DNA from: JAFLCL01 sp039809495 | GTDB taxonomy: Bacteria > Myxococcota_A > Polyangia > Polyangiales > Sandaracinaceae | Assembly (NCBI GenBank): GCA_039809495.1 | Contig: JBDHVC010000011.1 | Location: 32,092-96,091 of the forward strand | DNA length: 64,000 nt | Direction: 5' to 3' | Part shown: positions 15,221 through 23,977 of the stretch, one piece after another | Numbering within the stretch: position 1 is the stretch's first letter | Layout of the letters: every line of letters begins with the position of its first letter | Position numbers and translations under genes: made by a program | Notes under the pieces: model-generated | The model's input: only the letters and a program-made list of their open reading frames with translations | Told to the model about the DNA's origin: nothing | Databases searched by the model: none

Positions 15221-16876
15221 ATGCACTTCGTCGACACGATCCTCGCGCACCTCGTCGCCTGGCCCGATCGCGCGTTCGCGGTGGAGGTCCACGGCAAGCG
15301 CCTCGTCACGACGGAGGGGCGCGCGCTCCGCTCGCTCGTCGAGCTCGCGCGCCTCGCGCTCCGTGAGCGCGGCGTCGGGCCGGGCGATCGCGTCGTGCTC
15401 GTCGCGCCCAACTCGACGCGCTGGATCGCGACCGATCTCGCGATCCTCGCCGAGGGCGCGACGGTGGTCCCGCTCTACGCGCGACAGGACCCGAGGGAGC
15501 TCGCGGCCATGATCCGCGACGCCGATCCGAGGCTCGTGGTGACGCTCGACGAGGCGCTCCGCGACGCGATCGTGGCGCACCTCGACGCGCCCCCGAAGCT
15601 CGCGCTCCTGCCCGAGCTCTTCCTCGGCGCGGCCCCCTCGAGCTTCGAGCCCGCGCGCGCGCTCGCGCCCGAGCACCCCGCGACGATCGTCTACACGTCG
15701 GGCAGCTCGGGCGAGCCCAAGGGCGTGATCACGACGGTGGCGAACGTCGACTTCATGCTGCCCATCCTCGACGTGAAGCTCGTCGAGCTCGCGGGCGCGC
15801 CGGGCGGCGCCGATCGCGTCTTCCACTACCTCCCGTTCTGCTTCTCGGGATCGCGCATGGTGCTCTGGGGCTGCCTCTTCCGCGCGAACGGCATCATGAT
15901 GTCGACCTCCCTCGAGAACCTCGTCGAGGAGCTCGCCACCGCGCGCCCCGCGTACTTCCTCAACGTGCCCGCGCTCCTCGAGCGCATCAAGGGCGGGATC
16001 GAGAAGAAGCTCGCCGCGCGCCCGCTCCCGATCCGCGTGGGCTACGCGCGCGCGGTCGACGCGTGGCGCCGCCTCACGCTCGCCGCCCAGGGCAAGGGCG
16101 CGAGCCGCGCGGGCGACGAGCTCGTGGTCGCGCTCGCCAAGCGCGTGATCTTCCGCGCGATCCGCGCGCAGCTGGGTCCTCAGATCAAGGGCCTCATCTG
16201 CGGCTCGGCGCCGCTCCCCGAGGAGGTGCAGCGCTGGTTCGTCGAGCTGCTCGAGATCCCCGTCTTCCAGGTCTACGGGCTCACGGAGACGACGGCGATC
16301 GTCACGATCGATCGCAAGGACGCCGTCACCCCCGGGCGCGTCGGCCACGCGATCCGCGGCGTCTCGATGAAGCTCGGCGACGACGGCGAGCTGCTCGTGA
16401 AGGGCCCGAACATCTTCCCCGGCTACTTCCGCCGTGAGGAGGCGTCGCGGGCGGCGTTCACCGAGGACGGCTGGTTCCGTACGGGCGACCAGTGCACGAT
16501 CGACGAGCGCGGGAACCTCGCCGTCGTCGGGCGCGTGAAGAACCTCCTCGTCCCGACCTCCGGGCACAACGTCGCGCCCGAGCCGCTCGAGGAGCTGGTC
16601 CTCCACCACGTCGAGGGCGTCGAGCAGGCCGTCGTCGTCGGGCACGCCCGCCCCTTCCTCTCGGTGATCGTGACCGGGGACGTCGCGCACGAGGCGGTGA
16701 TGGCCGGCCTCGAGGCGGTCAACGCCGAGCTCCCGCACTACCGCCGCATCCGCAAGGCGTTCGTCTCGAGGGAGAGGCTCACGCCGGAGAACGGCCTGCT
16801 CACCGCGAACCAGAAGCTCCGGCGCGGCGCCATCGATCGCCACTTCCAGAAGGAGATCGACGCGCTCTATGCGTGA
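15221..16876 (+). CDS. AMP-dependent acyl-CoA/acyl-ACP synthetase
   Basis: 551 residues of the ANL superfamily. The P-loop-like motif IVYTSGSSGEPKG is near residues 155-167, the QVYGLTETTA motif near 348-357, and GWFRTGDQ with the hinge region GRVKNLL follows near residue 425. The enzyme should adenylate a carboxylic (probably fatty) acid and transfer it to CoA or to the carrier protein encoded two genes downstream. The C-terminal Lys (ANQKLRRGAI) is present. ATG 15221 lies 2 nt after the previous stop, and the end overlaps the crotonase gene by 8 bp (ATGCGTGA). First of two such ligases in the operon. Confidence 0.88.
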   Translation: MHFVDTILAHLVAWPDRAFAVEVHGKRLVTTEGRALRSLVELARLALRERGVGPGDRVVLVAPNSTRWIATDLAILAEGATVVPLYARQDPRELAAMIRDADPRLVVTLDEALRDAIVAHLDAPPKLALLPELFLGAAPSSFEPARALAPEHPATIVYTSGSSGEPKGVITTVANVDFMLPILDVKLVELAGAPGGADRVFHYLPFCFSGSRMVLWGCLFRANGIMMSTSLENLVEELATARPAYFLNVPALLERIKGGIEKKLAARPLPIRVGYARAVDAWRRLTLAAQGKGASRAGDELVVALAKRVIFRAIRAQLGPQIKGLICGSAPLPEEVQRWFVELLEIPVFQVYGLTETTAIVTIDRKDAVTPGRVGHAIRGVSMKLGDDGELLVKGPNIFPGYFRREEASRAAFTEDGWFRTGDQCTIDERGNLAVVGRVKNLLVPTSGHNVAPEPLEELVLHHVEGVEQAVVVGHARPFLSVIVTGDVAHEAVMAGLEAVNAELPHYRRIRKAFVSRERLTPENGLLTANQKLRRGAIDRHFQKEIDALYA

Positions 16877-17720
16877 GCTCCTCGACGACGCCCAGCTCAC
16901 CGCGCGGCTCGAGGGGCACACGCTCCTCGTCACGCTCCACCGCGAGCCCGCCAACGAGATCGGGTCGTCGATGCTCGCGTCGCTCGAGGCGCTCGTCCCG
17001 ATCCTGAGGAGCGGCTACGTCGACGGGACACAGGTCCGCGCCATGCTCACGGCCTCGAGCGTGCGGCGCGGCTTCTCGGCCGGCGCGGATCTCCGCGAGT
17101 TGCACCGCGAGAACCAGGCCGCGATCGAGCGAGGCGAGAGCGACGCGGAGCGGACGCGCGCCGTGCGAACGTTCCTCGATCGGGTCCACGCCGTCATGGA
17201 CGCGCTCGACGACGCGCCCTTCCCGACGGTCGCCGCGGTCCACGGCGTCGTGTTCGGCGGCGGTCTCGAGCTGATGCTGACCCACGACGTCGTCATCGCC
17301 GACCGCACCGCGCGCTTCGCGTTCCCCGAGCTGCGCCTCGGGCTCATCCCGGGCTTCGGCGGGATCCCGCGCCTGCGGCGGGAGCTCGGCAACGCGATCG
17401 TCCGCGATCTCTTGCTCACGGGGCGCTCGCTCGGCGCCGAGCGCGCCTACCACGTCGGCCTCGTCGCGCAGCTCGTCGCGAGCGGCCAGGCTCCCGCCGT
17501 CGCGCGCCGGACCGCCGAGCAATTCGAGCGCTTCGACGGGGCCACCGCGCGCGTCGCGAAGCGCTTCATGAAGCCCATCCCGAAGGACGAATTGGCCAAG
17601 GAGAAGGGCCTCTTCTGCCACCTCTTCACCTCGGCCACGGTGACCAACGCCCTCGCGCGCTTCGATCGCTCGACCGAGGCGATGCCGTACCTGCCGGCCC
17701 GACCCGGCCCGGAGGAGTGA
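16869..17720 (+). CDS. Enoyl-CoA hydratase/isomerase (crotonase) family protein
   Basis: 283 residues. The oxyanion-hole segments are seen as RGFSAGADLRE (about residues 63-73) and GVVFGGGLELML (about 120-131). The active-site region FPELRLGLIPGFGG keeps one glutamate (PE) of the hydratase pair. The C-terminus is helical, as usual. Crotonases hydrate, isomerise, cleave or decarboxylate acyl thioesters; which reaction applies here is unknown. The genetic position between a ligase and the carrier protein suggests it acts on the activated acyl chain. Starts at ATG 16869 inside the upstream gene's end. Confidence 0.85.
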   Translation: MRELLDDAQLTARLEGHTLLVTLHREPANEIGSSMLASLEALVPILRSGYVDGTQVRAMLTASSVRRGFSAGADLRELHRENQAAIERGESDAERTRAVRTFLDRVHAVMDALDDAPFPTVAAVHGVVFGGGLELMLTHDVVIADRTARFAFPELRLGLIPGFGGIPRLRRELGNAIVRDLLLTGRSLGAERAYHVGLVAQLVASGQAPAVARRTAEQFERFDGATARVAKRFMKPIPKDELAKEKGLFCHLFTSATVTNALARFDRSTEAMPYLPARPGPEE

Positions 17721-17722
17721 CG

Positions 17723-17962
17723 ATGACCCGCGAAGCCCTGATCACGCGCCTCCTCGACCTCGCCGCGACCCAATTCGCGCGGCCACGCGAGGCGCTCTTC
17801 GCCGAGCAGGATCTCTTCGACGCGCTCGAGATCGACAGCGTCGACGCGATGACCCTCCTCACCGCGCTCGAGAGCGAGTTCCACGTCGAGATCCCCGACT
17901 ACGAGGTCCAAGACGTCCGCACGTTCGCGGCGCTCGCGGACGTCATCGCGAAGAGGGTCTGA
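17723..17962 (+). CDS. Acyl carrier protein
   Basis: 79 residues, the usual ACP size. The phosphopantetheine attachment site is Ser39 in EIDSVDAM (a DSV variant of the common DSL). Helix II and the acidic surface typical of ACPs follow (LLTALESEFHVEIPD). It should carry an acyl chain as a thioester after modification by a phosphopantetheinyl transferase not found in this window. ATG 17723 is chosen because GGAGG lies 7 nt upstream; GTG 17717 overlapping the previous stop is the alternative. It sits between a crotonase and an AMP-ligase gene, the usual setting of a stand-alone loading system. Confidence 0.9.
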   Translation: MTREALITRLLDLAATQFARPREALFAEQDLFDALEIDSVDAMTLLTALESEFHVEIPDYEVQDVRTFAALADVIAKRV

Positions 17963-17963
17963 G

Positions 17964-19703
17964 GTGCTGGCCGCCGACACCTACGGATCGCTCGGGGCCT
18001 TGATCTCCGACGGGCTCGTCCAATTCAAGAGCGAGCTCGCGCTGATCGAGGTCGACCGCAAGACCGTGAAGCGCGAGCTCTCCTACCGGGACGTCCGTCG
18101 CGAGGTCGCGAAGGTGGCGGCGTGGATGGCCGCGCGCGCGCCCGCCCGCGTCGCCATCGTCCTCTCCAACCAGAGCCGCTGGCTCATCTCGGCGGCGGCC
18201 ATCTTCCGCGTCGGCGCCGTGCTCGTCCCGATCGACTACAAGCTCTCCGCGAGAGAGCAGCGCGATCTGCTCCTCCACGCGCGCGCCGAGCTCCTCGTCA
18301 CCGAGGCGCCGCTCCTGCGACGCTTCGAGGAGCGCCCCCCGTGCCCCGTCCTGCTCGTCGACGACGGCGCGAGCGACGAGGGCGACTCGGTCACGCGCTG
18401 GGACGCGCTCGAGGAGGCGGCGATGCCCCCCCTCGCCGAGCGCGGCCGCGCGGACATCGCGTCGATCGTCTACTCGTCGGGCACGAGCGGCCGACCCAAG
18501 GGCTGCATGCTCTCGCACGGCGCCTACCTCGCGCAGCTCGACGCGCTGATGGCGCTCTACCCGATGCGGCCGGGGCACCGCACGTTCTCGGTCCTGCCGA
18601 CGAACCACGCGATCGACTTCATGGTCGGCTTCCTCGGCCCCTTCTCGTGCGGCGCGGCGGTCGTCCATCAGCGCACCCTCCGCCCGGAATTCCTCGTCTC
18701 GACGATGAGGGAGCACGCGATCACCCACATGGCGCTCGTCCCCGTGCTGCTCGAGGCCTTCGAGCGCGCGATCGACGAGCGGCTCGACGCCCGGCCGGCG
18801 TGGCAGCGGCGCGCGGTCGGGCTGCTCGAGGACGTGAACCAGCTCCTCACGCTCGACGCCCAGCGCCCTCGGCTCTCGAGGCGGCTGCTCGGCGCCGTCC
18901 ACGAGGCCTTCGGCGGTCACCTCGAGGTCATGTTCGCGGGCGGCGCCTTCGTGGAGCAGCGCCGCGCGGAGCGCTTCCACGCGCTCGGGCTCCCCGTCGC
19001 CATCGGCTACGGGCTCACGGAGTGCTGCACGGTCGCGACCGTGCAGGATCTCCGCCCGTTTCGCGCCGATTCCGTCGGCAGGCCCGTGCGCGGGGTCGAG
19101 GTGCGCGTCGTCCCGCTCGAGGGCGTCCCGGCGCGCGACGGAGTCGGCGAGGTGTGGATCCGCGGCGCGACGCTGATGTCGGGCTACCTCGACGACCCCG
19201 AGCTCACGAGCGAGACGATCACGAGCGACGGCTGGCTCAAGACGGGCGATCTCGGCTGGCTCGACGCGAGCCGACACCTCCACCTCGTCGGGCGCGTGAA
19301 GAACATGATCGTCACGGCCGGCGGCAAGAACGTCTATCCCGAGGACGTCGAGGCGGCGTTCGACGATCTGGAGGGCGTCGACGAGCTCGCGGTCTTCGCC
19401 TCCGGCTACGTCTGGCCGCGCCACGAGCGCCTCACGGACGAGGGCCTCTTCGTCGCGGTCCGCGCGAAGCTCGACCCGCCCGCGATCGCGAAGGCGCTCA
19501 CGCAGCGCAACCGCAAGCTCCCCGAGCACAAGCGCGTCGGCGCCTTCGTCCTCGTGGGCGATCCCTTCCCGCGCACGGCGTCGATGAAGCTCAAGCGTGA
19601 GGAGCTCGCGGCGCGGCTGCGCGTCGCGACGAGCCCGGGGGGCGCCTCGTTCCACGCGCTCGCGCGCTCGAGCGGCGCGACGGGCGCGACGGTGATGCTG
19701 TGA
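17964..19703 (+). CDS. Second AMP-dependent acyl synthetase (AMP-ligase)
   Basis: 579 residues, ANL superfamily. Motifs: SIVYSSGTSGRPKG (about residues 167-180), IGYGLTECCTVAT (about 346-358), GWLKTGDLGWLD and GRVKNMIVTAGGKNVYPED. The C-terminal catalytic Lys region is present as TASMKLKREEL. It probably activates a fatty or other carboxylic acid and loads the ACP encoded 1 bp upstream. GTG 17964 follows that gene's stop directly, with AAGAGGG as ribosome binding site. It differs clearly from the other ligase at 15221, so two different acids, or CoA versus ACP loading, are likely. It overlaps the lipid kinase gene by GTGA. Confidence 0.88.
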   Translation: MLAADTYGSLGALISDGLVQFKSELALIEVDRKTVKRELSYRDVRREVAKVAAWMAARAPARVAIVLSNQSRWLISAAAIFRVGAVLVPIDYKLSAREQRDLLLHARAELLVTEAPLLRRFEERPPCPVLLVDDGASDEGDSVTRWDALEEAAMPPLAERGRADIASIVYSSGTSGRPKGCMLSHGAYLAQLDALMALYPMRPGHRTFSVLPTNHAIDFMVGFLGPFSCGAAVVHQRTLRPEFLVSTMREHAITHMALVPVLLEAFERAIDERLDARPAWQRRAVGLLEDVNQLLTLDAQRPRLSRRLLGAVHEAFGGHLEVMFAGGAFVEQRRAERFHALGLPVAIGYGLTECCTVATVQDLRPFRADSVGRPVRGVEVRVVPLEGVPARDGVGEVWIRGATLMSGYLDDPELTSETITSDGWLKTGDLGWLDASRHLHLVGRVKNMIVTAGGKNVYPEDVEAAFDDLEGVDELAVFASGYVWPRHERLTDEGLFVAVRAKLDPPAIAKALTQRNRKLPEHKRVGAFVLVGDPFPRTASMKLKREELAARLRVATSPGGASFHALARSSGATGATVML

Positions 19704-20614
19704 GCGAGCCGTGGTGCGCCATCGTCAACCCCGCGGCGGGCGGCGGACGCGCGGGCAAGCGCGCGCCGAGCACGCTCGCGCGGCTCCGCGACGCCGGGCT
19801 CGATCTCGCGGTGCGCTACACGACGGGGCCAGGCGACGCGACGAAGATCGCGCGTGACGAGCTCGAGCGGGGCATGCGTCGCTTCCTCACGGTGGGCGGC
19901 GACGGGACGACGCACGAGGCTTTGAACGGCGTCCTCTCGGCCGATCCGCGGGAGGCGAGGCCGAACGCCCGGGTGACGTTCGCGATGCTGCCGCTCGGCA
20001 CGGGCAACTCGTTCCTGCGCGACTTCGGCATCACGAACGCGACCGAGGCCGAGCGGCGCATCCTGCGCGGCCGCACGCGCGCGGTCGACGCGCTCGCGAT
20101 CCGCCACCGGGGCGGCGTCGTCTACGCGTTCAACCTCGTCGGCCTCGGCTTCGCGTCGCGCGCGGGGACGCTGACGAACGAGAAGTACAAGGCGCTCGGC
20201 GCGGCGGGCTACGTCGCCGCCGTCATCGAGGCCACCGTCGAGCGCTCGGTCTACGTCTACCCGTTCACGACCGATCGCGCGGCGAGGGACGAGCGGCCGG
20301 CGCTCCTCCTCTGTTTCTCGAACAGCCGCGCGACGGGCGGCGGGATGCAGATGGCGCCCCGCGCCGAGACGGACGACGGCGAGCTCGACGTCATCCGGAT
20401 CGGGACGATGTCGAGGCTCGAATTCCTCCGACAGTTCCCGCGGATCTATACGGGCACGCACGTGCTCCACCCGCGCGTCGAGGCCTCGCGCGCGACCTGG
20501 GTCGACCTCGATCTCGGCGGCGCGGTGGTCCCCTGCATGATCGACGGCGAGATCGTCCCGCTCGCGCTCGAGCGGATCGAGGTCGTCCCGAGCGCGTTCG
20601 ACGTGGTGGCGTGA
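19700..20614 (+). CDS. Diacylglycerol/sphingosine-type lipid kinase
   Basis: 304 residues. The DAGK catalytic domain starts with IVNPAAGGGRAGK, carries the GGDGTT nucleotide-binding motif at residues 66-71, and the PLGTGNSFLRDFG motif near residue 96. The C-terminal beta-rich region with the acidic metal-binding segment (DDGELDVIRIG) is complete. It should phosphorylate a lipid hydroxyl, such as diacylglycerol, an alkyl or acyl glycerol or a long-chain base. The GTG start overlaps the previous stop (GTGA). Together with the PlsC protein encoded next, it points to a phospholipid-like product of the operon. Confidence 0.88.
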   Translation: MSEPWCAIVNPAAGGGRAGKRAPSTLARLRDAGLDLAVRYTTGPGDATKIARDELERGMRRFLTVGGDGTTHEALNGVLSADPREARPNARVTFAMLPLGTGNSFLRDFGITNATEAERRILRGRTRAVDALAIRHRGGVVYAFNLVGLGFASRAGTLTNEKYKALGAAGYVAAVIEATVERSVYVYPFTTDRAARDERPALLLCFSNSRATGGGMQMAPRAETDDGELDVIRIGTMSRLEFLRQFPRIYTGTHVLHPRVEASRATWVDLDLGGAVVPCMIDGEIVPLALERIEVVPSAFDVVA

Positions 20615-20630
20615 CGTGAGGAGCGACGCG

Positions 20631-21500
20631 ATGCCGAGCAAGCCCCAGCCGCTGAACCCCGACCGACTCCCCGCGGCCTCCTTCGAGCCGCCGACGCTCC
20701 GCGATCGGCTCGTCTCGACGGCGCTCTGGGGCGTCGGAGCGAGCTACCTCGCGGGGGCGATGCCCACGATGGCCGTGCTCTCGGCGCTGCGGGGGGCCGA
20801 TCGGATCGAGTGGCTGAACCGTTGGTACTGCCGGACGCAGATCCGGCTCACGGGCTCGTCCTGGCGCGCCGTCGTCGACCCCGCCGTCGATCCGCGGGCG
20901 CCCTACATGTTCATGCAGAACCACACGAACCTGCTCGACCACGTGTGGATCTACGAGGCGACGCCGCACTTCAAGCAGGGCCTCGAGCTCGAGGCGCACT
21001 TCAAGATCCCGCTCTACGGGTGGTTCATGCGGGTGCGCGGCACCATCCCGGTGCGCTCGGGCAAGGATGGCCAGACGGCCGAGGTCCTCGCGCGCATGCG
21101 CGCCGAGATCGATCGCGGCCACTCGATCCTCGCGTTCCCCGAGGGGCACCGGACGACCACGGGGCGTCTACTCCCCTTCCGACGCGGGGTCTTCTTCATC
21201 GCGCGCGATCTCGGGCTCCCCATCGTGCCGACGAGCGTCACCGGCGCCTTCGACGTGCAGCGCAAGGGATCGCTCCTCATCCGACCTCGTCGCGAGGTCA
21301 CCGTCTACTGTGACGCCCCCGTCCCGACGCGAGGGCTCCCCGATCGCGCGATCCCCGAGCTCGCCGAGCACGTCCACGCCGTGATGGCGCGGCGGATCGA
21401 CGCCTACTGGCAGGACCGGGGCTGGCGCCCGCCGGAGGCCGAGGCCGAGCCCGAGTCCGGACCCGAGGACGCGAGCACGCCACGAGACGAGGCGCGATGA
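20631..21500 (+). CDS. PlsC-type 1-acyl-glycerol-3-phosphate acyltransferase
   Basis: 289 residues. Motif I is NHTNLLDH (H98, D103). Motif III follows as FPEGHRTTTG, and the intermediate RGTIPVRSG matches motif II. A hydrophobic helix near residues 30-50 probably anchors it in the inner membrane. It transfers an acyl chain from CoA or ACP to a lysophospholipid-like acceptor. ATG 20631 is chosen because GAGGAG lies 7 nt upstream; GTG 20616 is an in-frame alternative. The acidic, proline-rich C-terminal tail (about residues 262-289) is extra to the family. It overlaps the TetR gene by 4 bp (ATGA). Confidence 0.88.
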   Translation: MPSKPQPLNPDRLPAASFEPPTLRDRLVSTALWGVGASYLAGAMPTMAVLSALRGADRIEWLNRWYCRTQIRLTGSSWRAVVDPAVDPRAPYMFMQNHTNLLDHVWIYEATPHFKQGLELEAHFKIPLYGWFMRVRGTIPVRSGKDGQTAEVLARMRAEIDRGHSILAFPEGHRTTTGRLLPFRRGVFFIARDLGLPIVPTSVTGAFDVQRKGSLLIRPRREVTVYCDAPVPTRGLPDRAIPELAEHVHAVMARRIDAYWQDRGWRPPEAEAEPESGPEDASTPRDEAR

Positions 21501-22243
21501 GCACCGCGACGAGCGCAGAGCACGACCCGAAGATCCCCGCGCGGAGCGAGGGCGCGACGCGAGAGCCGGCCCCGGCGGATCCACCGCTCGGCGCGGACGC
21601 CGCGGGGCCTCGCCCGCGCGATCGCCGATCGTCACGCGCCGAGCGGCAGCGCGAGCAGCGCCGGCGGGAGCTGCTCGACGTCGCGCTCCGGATCTTCGCC
21701 GAGCGCGGCTACCACCACACGCGCATCACCGACATCATCGACGCGGCGGGCGTCGCGCGCGGCACCTTCTACCTCTACTTCGACGGCAAGAACGCGATCT
21801 TCCACGCGCTGCTCGACGACCTGCTCGCGAAGGTCCGCGCGAGCGTCGTCGGCGTGTCGATGGCGGGCAACGCGCCGCCGGTCCACGAGCAGCTCCGGCG
21901 GAGCGTCGAGCGCATCCTCGACGCGTTCGTCGCGAACCCGGACCTCACGCGCGTCGTCTTGCGCGAGGCCGTCGGCCTCGACTCGGAGGTCGATCGCAAG
22001 CTGACCTCGTTCTACGGGCGCCTCCACCGCTGGCTCGCGGACGCGCTCGCCAACGGGACGAGGCTCGGTCTCCTGCGCGTCGCCGACGGCGAGCTCGCCG
22101 CGTGGGCCGTGCTCGGCACGGTCAAGCAGATGGTGCAGCTCCTCGTCGACGGGAGCGAGAACGCGAGCGAGCCTCGGCCGACGATCAGCTCGGCCGCGGA
22201 CGCGATCCTCGACTACAGCCTCTTCGGCCTCGCCGCGCGCTGA
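21497..22243 (+). CDS. TetR family transcriptional regulator
   Basis: 248 residues. A disordered 45-residue N-terminal extension rich in Pro, Ala and Arg precedes the TetR HTH (about residues 52-98: LLDVALRIFAERGYHHTRITD and VARGTFYLYFDGK). The C-terminal ligand-binding part has no recognisable subtype signature. It is the last gene of the operon (ATGA overlap) and may sense an acyl thioester or the lipid product. The palindrome ACTGACATGTCAGT at the front of the operon is its most likely operator, giving autoregulation. The stop codon lies in TGACAGCGCGCC. Confidence 0.9.
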   Translation: MSTATSAEHDPKIPARSEGATREPAPADPPLGADAAGPRPRDRRSSRAERQREQRRRELLDVALRIFAERGYHHTRITDIIDAAGVARGTFYLYFDGKNAIFHALLDDLLAKVRASVVGVSMAGNAPPVHEQLRRSVERILDAFVANPDLTRVVLREAVGLDSEVDRKLTSFYGRLHRWLADALANGTRLGLLRVADGELAAWAVLGTVKQMVQLLVDGSENASEPRPTISSAADAILDYSLFGLAAR

Positions 22244-22278
22244 CAGCGCGCCGGCGCGAGCCGCGACGCGGCGGACCG

Positions 22279-23268
22279 CTAGGGCGCCTCGATCGGCGCG
22301 AACGACGTCACGACGCGGGCGTAGCGGGCGCCAGGCCGAGGCGCCTCGCCCGCCGGCTCGAGCGCGGGATCCGGGGCGCCGACGATCGGGACGTCGGTGT
22401 GCGTCGCGTCCGCGAAGCGCTCCACGCGCGGCGGCTCCGCGGCGCGGCCGATCAAGAGGGCGAGCTGCCGCGGCGGGACGACGCGATCTCGCTCACCGTG
22501 CAAGAGGAGCGTGGGGATCCCGCGGAGCTCGGCGATGCGCGCGCAGCTGTCGAAGCGGAGGTGGGTCGCGAGCTCGCTCGGGAGATCGAGGAACGCGCCG
22601 TCTCGAACCATCTCGGCGATGGAGCACCACGCGCCCTCGGTGACGAGCGCCAGCGGGCGCACCTCGAGCGGTCCCTCGCCTCGCTCGGCGAGGACCTCGC
22701 CGCGGCTCGCGCGGACCGCGGCGTCGAAGCTCGGCGCCGCCCCGAGCGACTGCCCATAGAGGACGATCCGCGCGGGATCGACGTCACCGCGGCTCGCGAG
22801 CGCGGCGAGGATCGCGCGCGCGGCCGCGTGGATCCCAGGCTCGCTCGGGCGGCCGTCCGAGCGGCCGAAGCCGGGATAGTCGTAGACGAGGACCTGGTAG
22901 CCGAGCCGCCAGAGCACCTCGACGCGATCCCAGAAGCGCCCCAGGTTCGGGCCGTTCCCGTGGCTGAAGAGGATCGTGGTGCGGCGCGGCCCCGCCTCCT
23001 GGCGCGCGAAGACCCAGTGGAGCCGCGCGCCCTCGGACGCGACGAACCCCTCCTCGCGGAGCGCCGCGGGGACGATCGAGGGGTGAGGCGAGGAGAGGTC
23101 GCCGTCGAGGGCGGGATCGCGCTCGTCGAAGCGGTAGCCCTCGGCCGGCCGCGCCGCGAAGAAGAAGTCCTCGATCGACACGCAGGAGGCGAGGAGCGCC
23201 AGCGCGGCGAGCCACGCGAGCGTGCCCCGAGCGCGCGGCGCGCGGCGCGGTGCGGGCGACCGCGTCAC
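22279..23268 (-). CDS. Alpha/beta hydrolase lipoprotein
   Basis: 329 residues. A lipoprotein signal peptide ends in LALLASC. The hydrolase core has SHGNGPNLG (oxyanion region), YDYPGFGRSDG, and the nucleophile elbow GQSLGA (serine). An Asp in LLHGERDRVVPP and a His in FADATHTD complete the triad. Family members are esterases or lipases; a periplasmic, membrane-tethered location is expected. The start GTG 23268 overlaps the upstream stop by 4 bp (GTGA), so it is coupled to the beta-rich lipoprotein gene. The long frame upstream of this start is not supported. Confidence 0.85.
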   Translation of the reverse strand: MTRSPAPRRAPRARGTLAWLAALALLASCVSIEDFFFAARPAEGYRFDERDPALDGDLSSPHPSIVPAALREEGFVASEGARLHWVFARQEAGPRRTTILFSHGNGPNLGRFWDRVEVLWRLGYQVLVYDYPGFGRSDGRPSEPGIHAAARAILAALASRGDVDPARIVLYGQSLGAAPSFDAAVRASRGEVLAERGEGPLEVRPLALVTEGAWCSIAEMVRDGAFLDLPSELATHLRFDSCARIAELRGIPTLLLHGERDRVVPPRQLALLIGRAAEPPRVERFADATHTDVPIVGAPDPALEPAGEAPRPGARYARVVTSFAPIEAP

Positions 23269-23969
23269 GGCGTGACCCCGCCGAAGCGATGGCGCAGCGC
23301 CATGACGAGGCTGAGCGCGCCCGCGCCATCGGGGACGTAGCGGAGGAAGCTGACGCGGCTCTCCCACGGGTTGATCCACGCGAGCTGGATCGAGAGATCC
23401 GTGCGATCCGTCGTCACCTCGTCGCGACGCGACGAGGCGAGCTCGAGCTCGAGCCCGACGTAGGGCGCCACGAAGAGGAAGGGCCGATCGCGGGGCGCCT
23501 CGAGCTGCGCGAGGCCGCTCGCGCCGAAGAAGAGCGTCGCCCACGGGGCGAGCGGCTGCTCGAGGTGCAGCCCCACCTCGGGGAAGAGGCGCGGCGCGAC
23601 GGCGTCGTCGAGATCGGCGACGACGTGGAGCCGCGTCGAGAGCGCCATCGCGAAGCCGCGCGGCGCACGCACCATCTGCTCGACGGAGCCCACGTCGATC
23701 GCGAGCGCGCCCGAGCCGAGCGCGTCGAGCGAGACGTGACCGACGACGTCGACGTCCTCGCTCACGCCGTAGCGTCCGCCCAGCGTGACGGCGGGGATGG
23801 GCGCGACGAACGACGCGAGCTCGACGATCGGGCCGCCGACGCTCGCGTGGATCTCCGCGCGTCCGGCGCCGAGCGTGCGCGCGAGGTTCAACGTCCCGCA
23901 GCCCGCGGCGAGGATCCCCACGGCGCCCGAGGCGAGCGCGACGAGCACGCTGGGACGGCGCGCGCGCAC
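23265..23969 (-). CDS. Hypothetical outer-membrane-type lipoprotein
   Basis: 234 residues. The GTG at 23969 gives a good lipoprotein signal peptide: basic n-region (RARRP), hydrophobic core and lipobox AAGC. The rest is rich in alternating strand patterns (VTLGGRYGVSED, FPEVGLHLEQPLAPWATLFFGASG, FLFVAPYVGLELEL) resembling a small outer-membrane beta-barrel. GAGG lies 7 nt before the start. It is the middle gene of a three-gene leftward operon. No family name can be given. Confidence 0.7.
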   Translation of the reverse strand: MRARRPSVLVALASGAVGILAAGCGTLNLARTLGAGRAEIHASVGGPIVELASFVAPIPAVTLGGRYGVSEDVDVVGHVSLDALGSGALAIDVGSVEQMVRAPRGFAMALSTRLHVVADLDDAVAPRLFPEVGLHLEQPLAPWATLFFGASGLAQLEAPRDRPFLFVAPYVGLELELASSRRDEVTTDRTDLSIQLAWINPWESRVSFLRYVPDGAGALSLVMALRHRFGGVTP

Positions 23970-23977
23970 CGGGCGCC

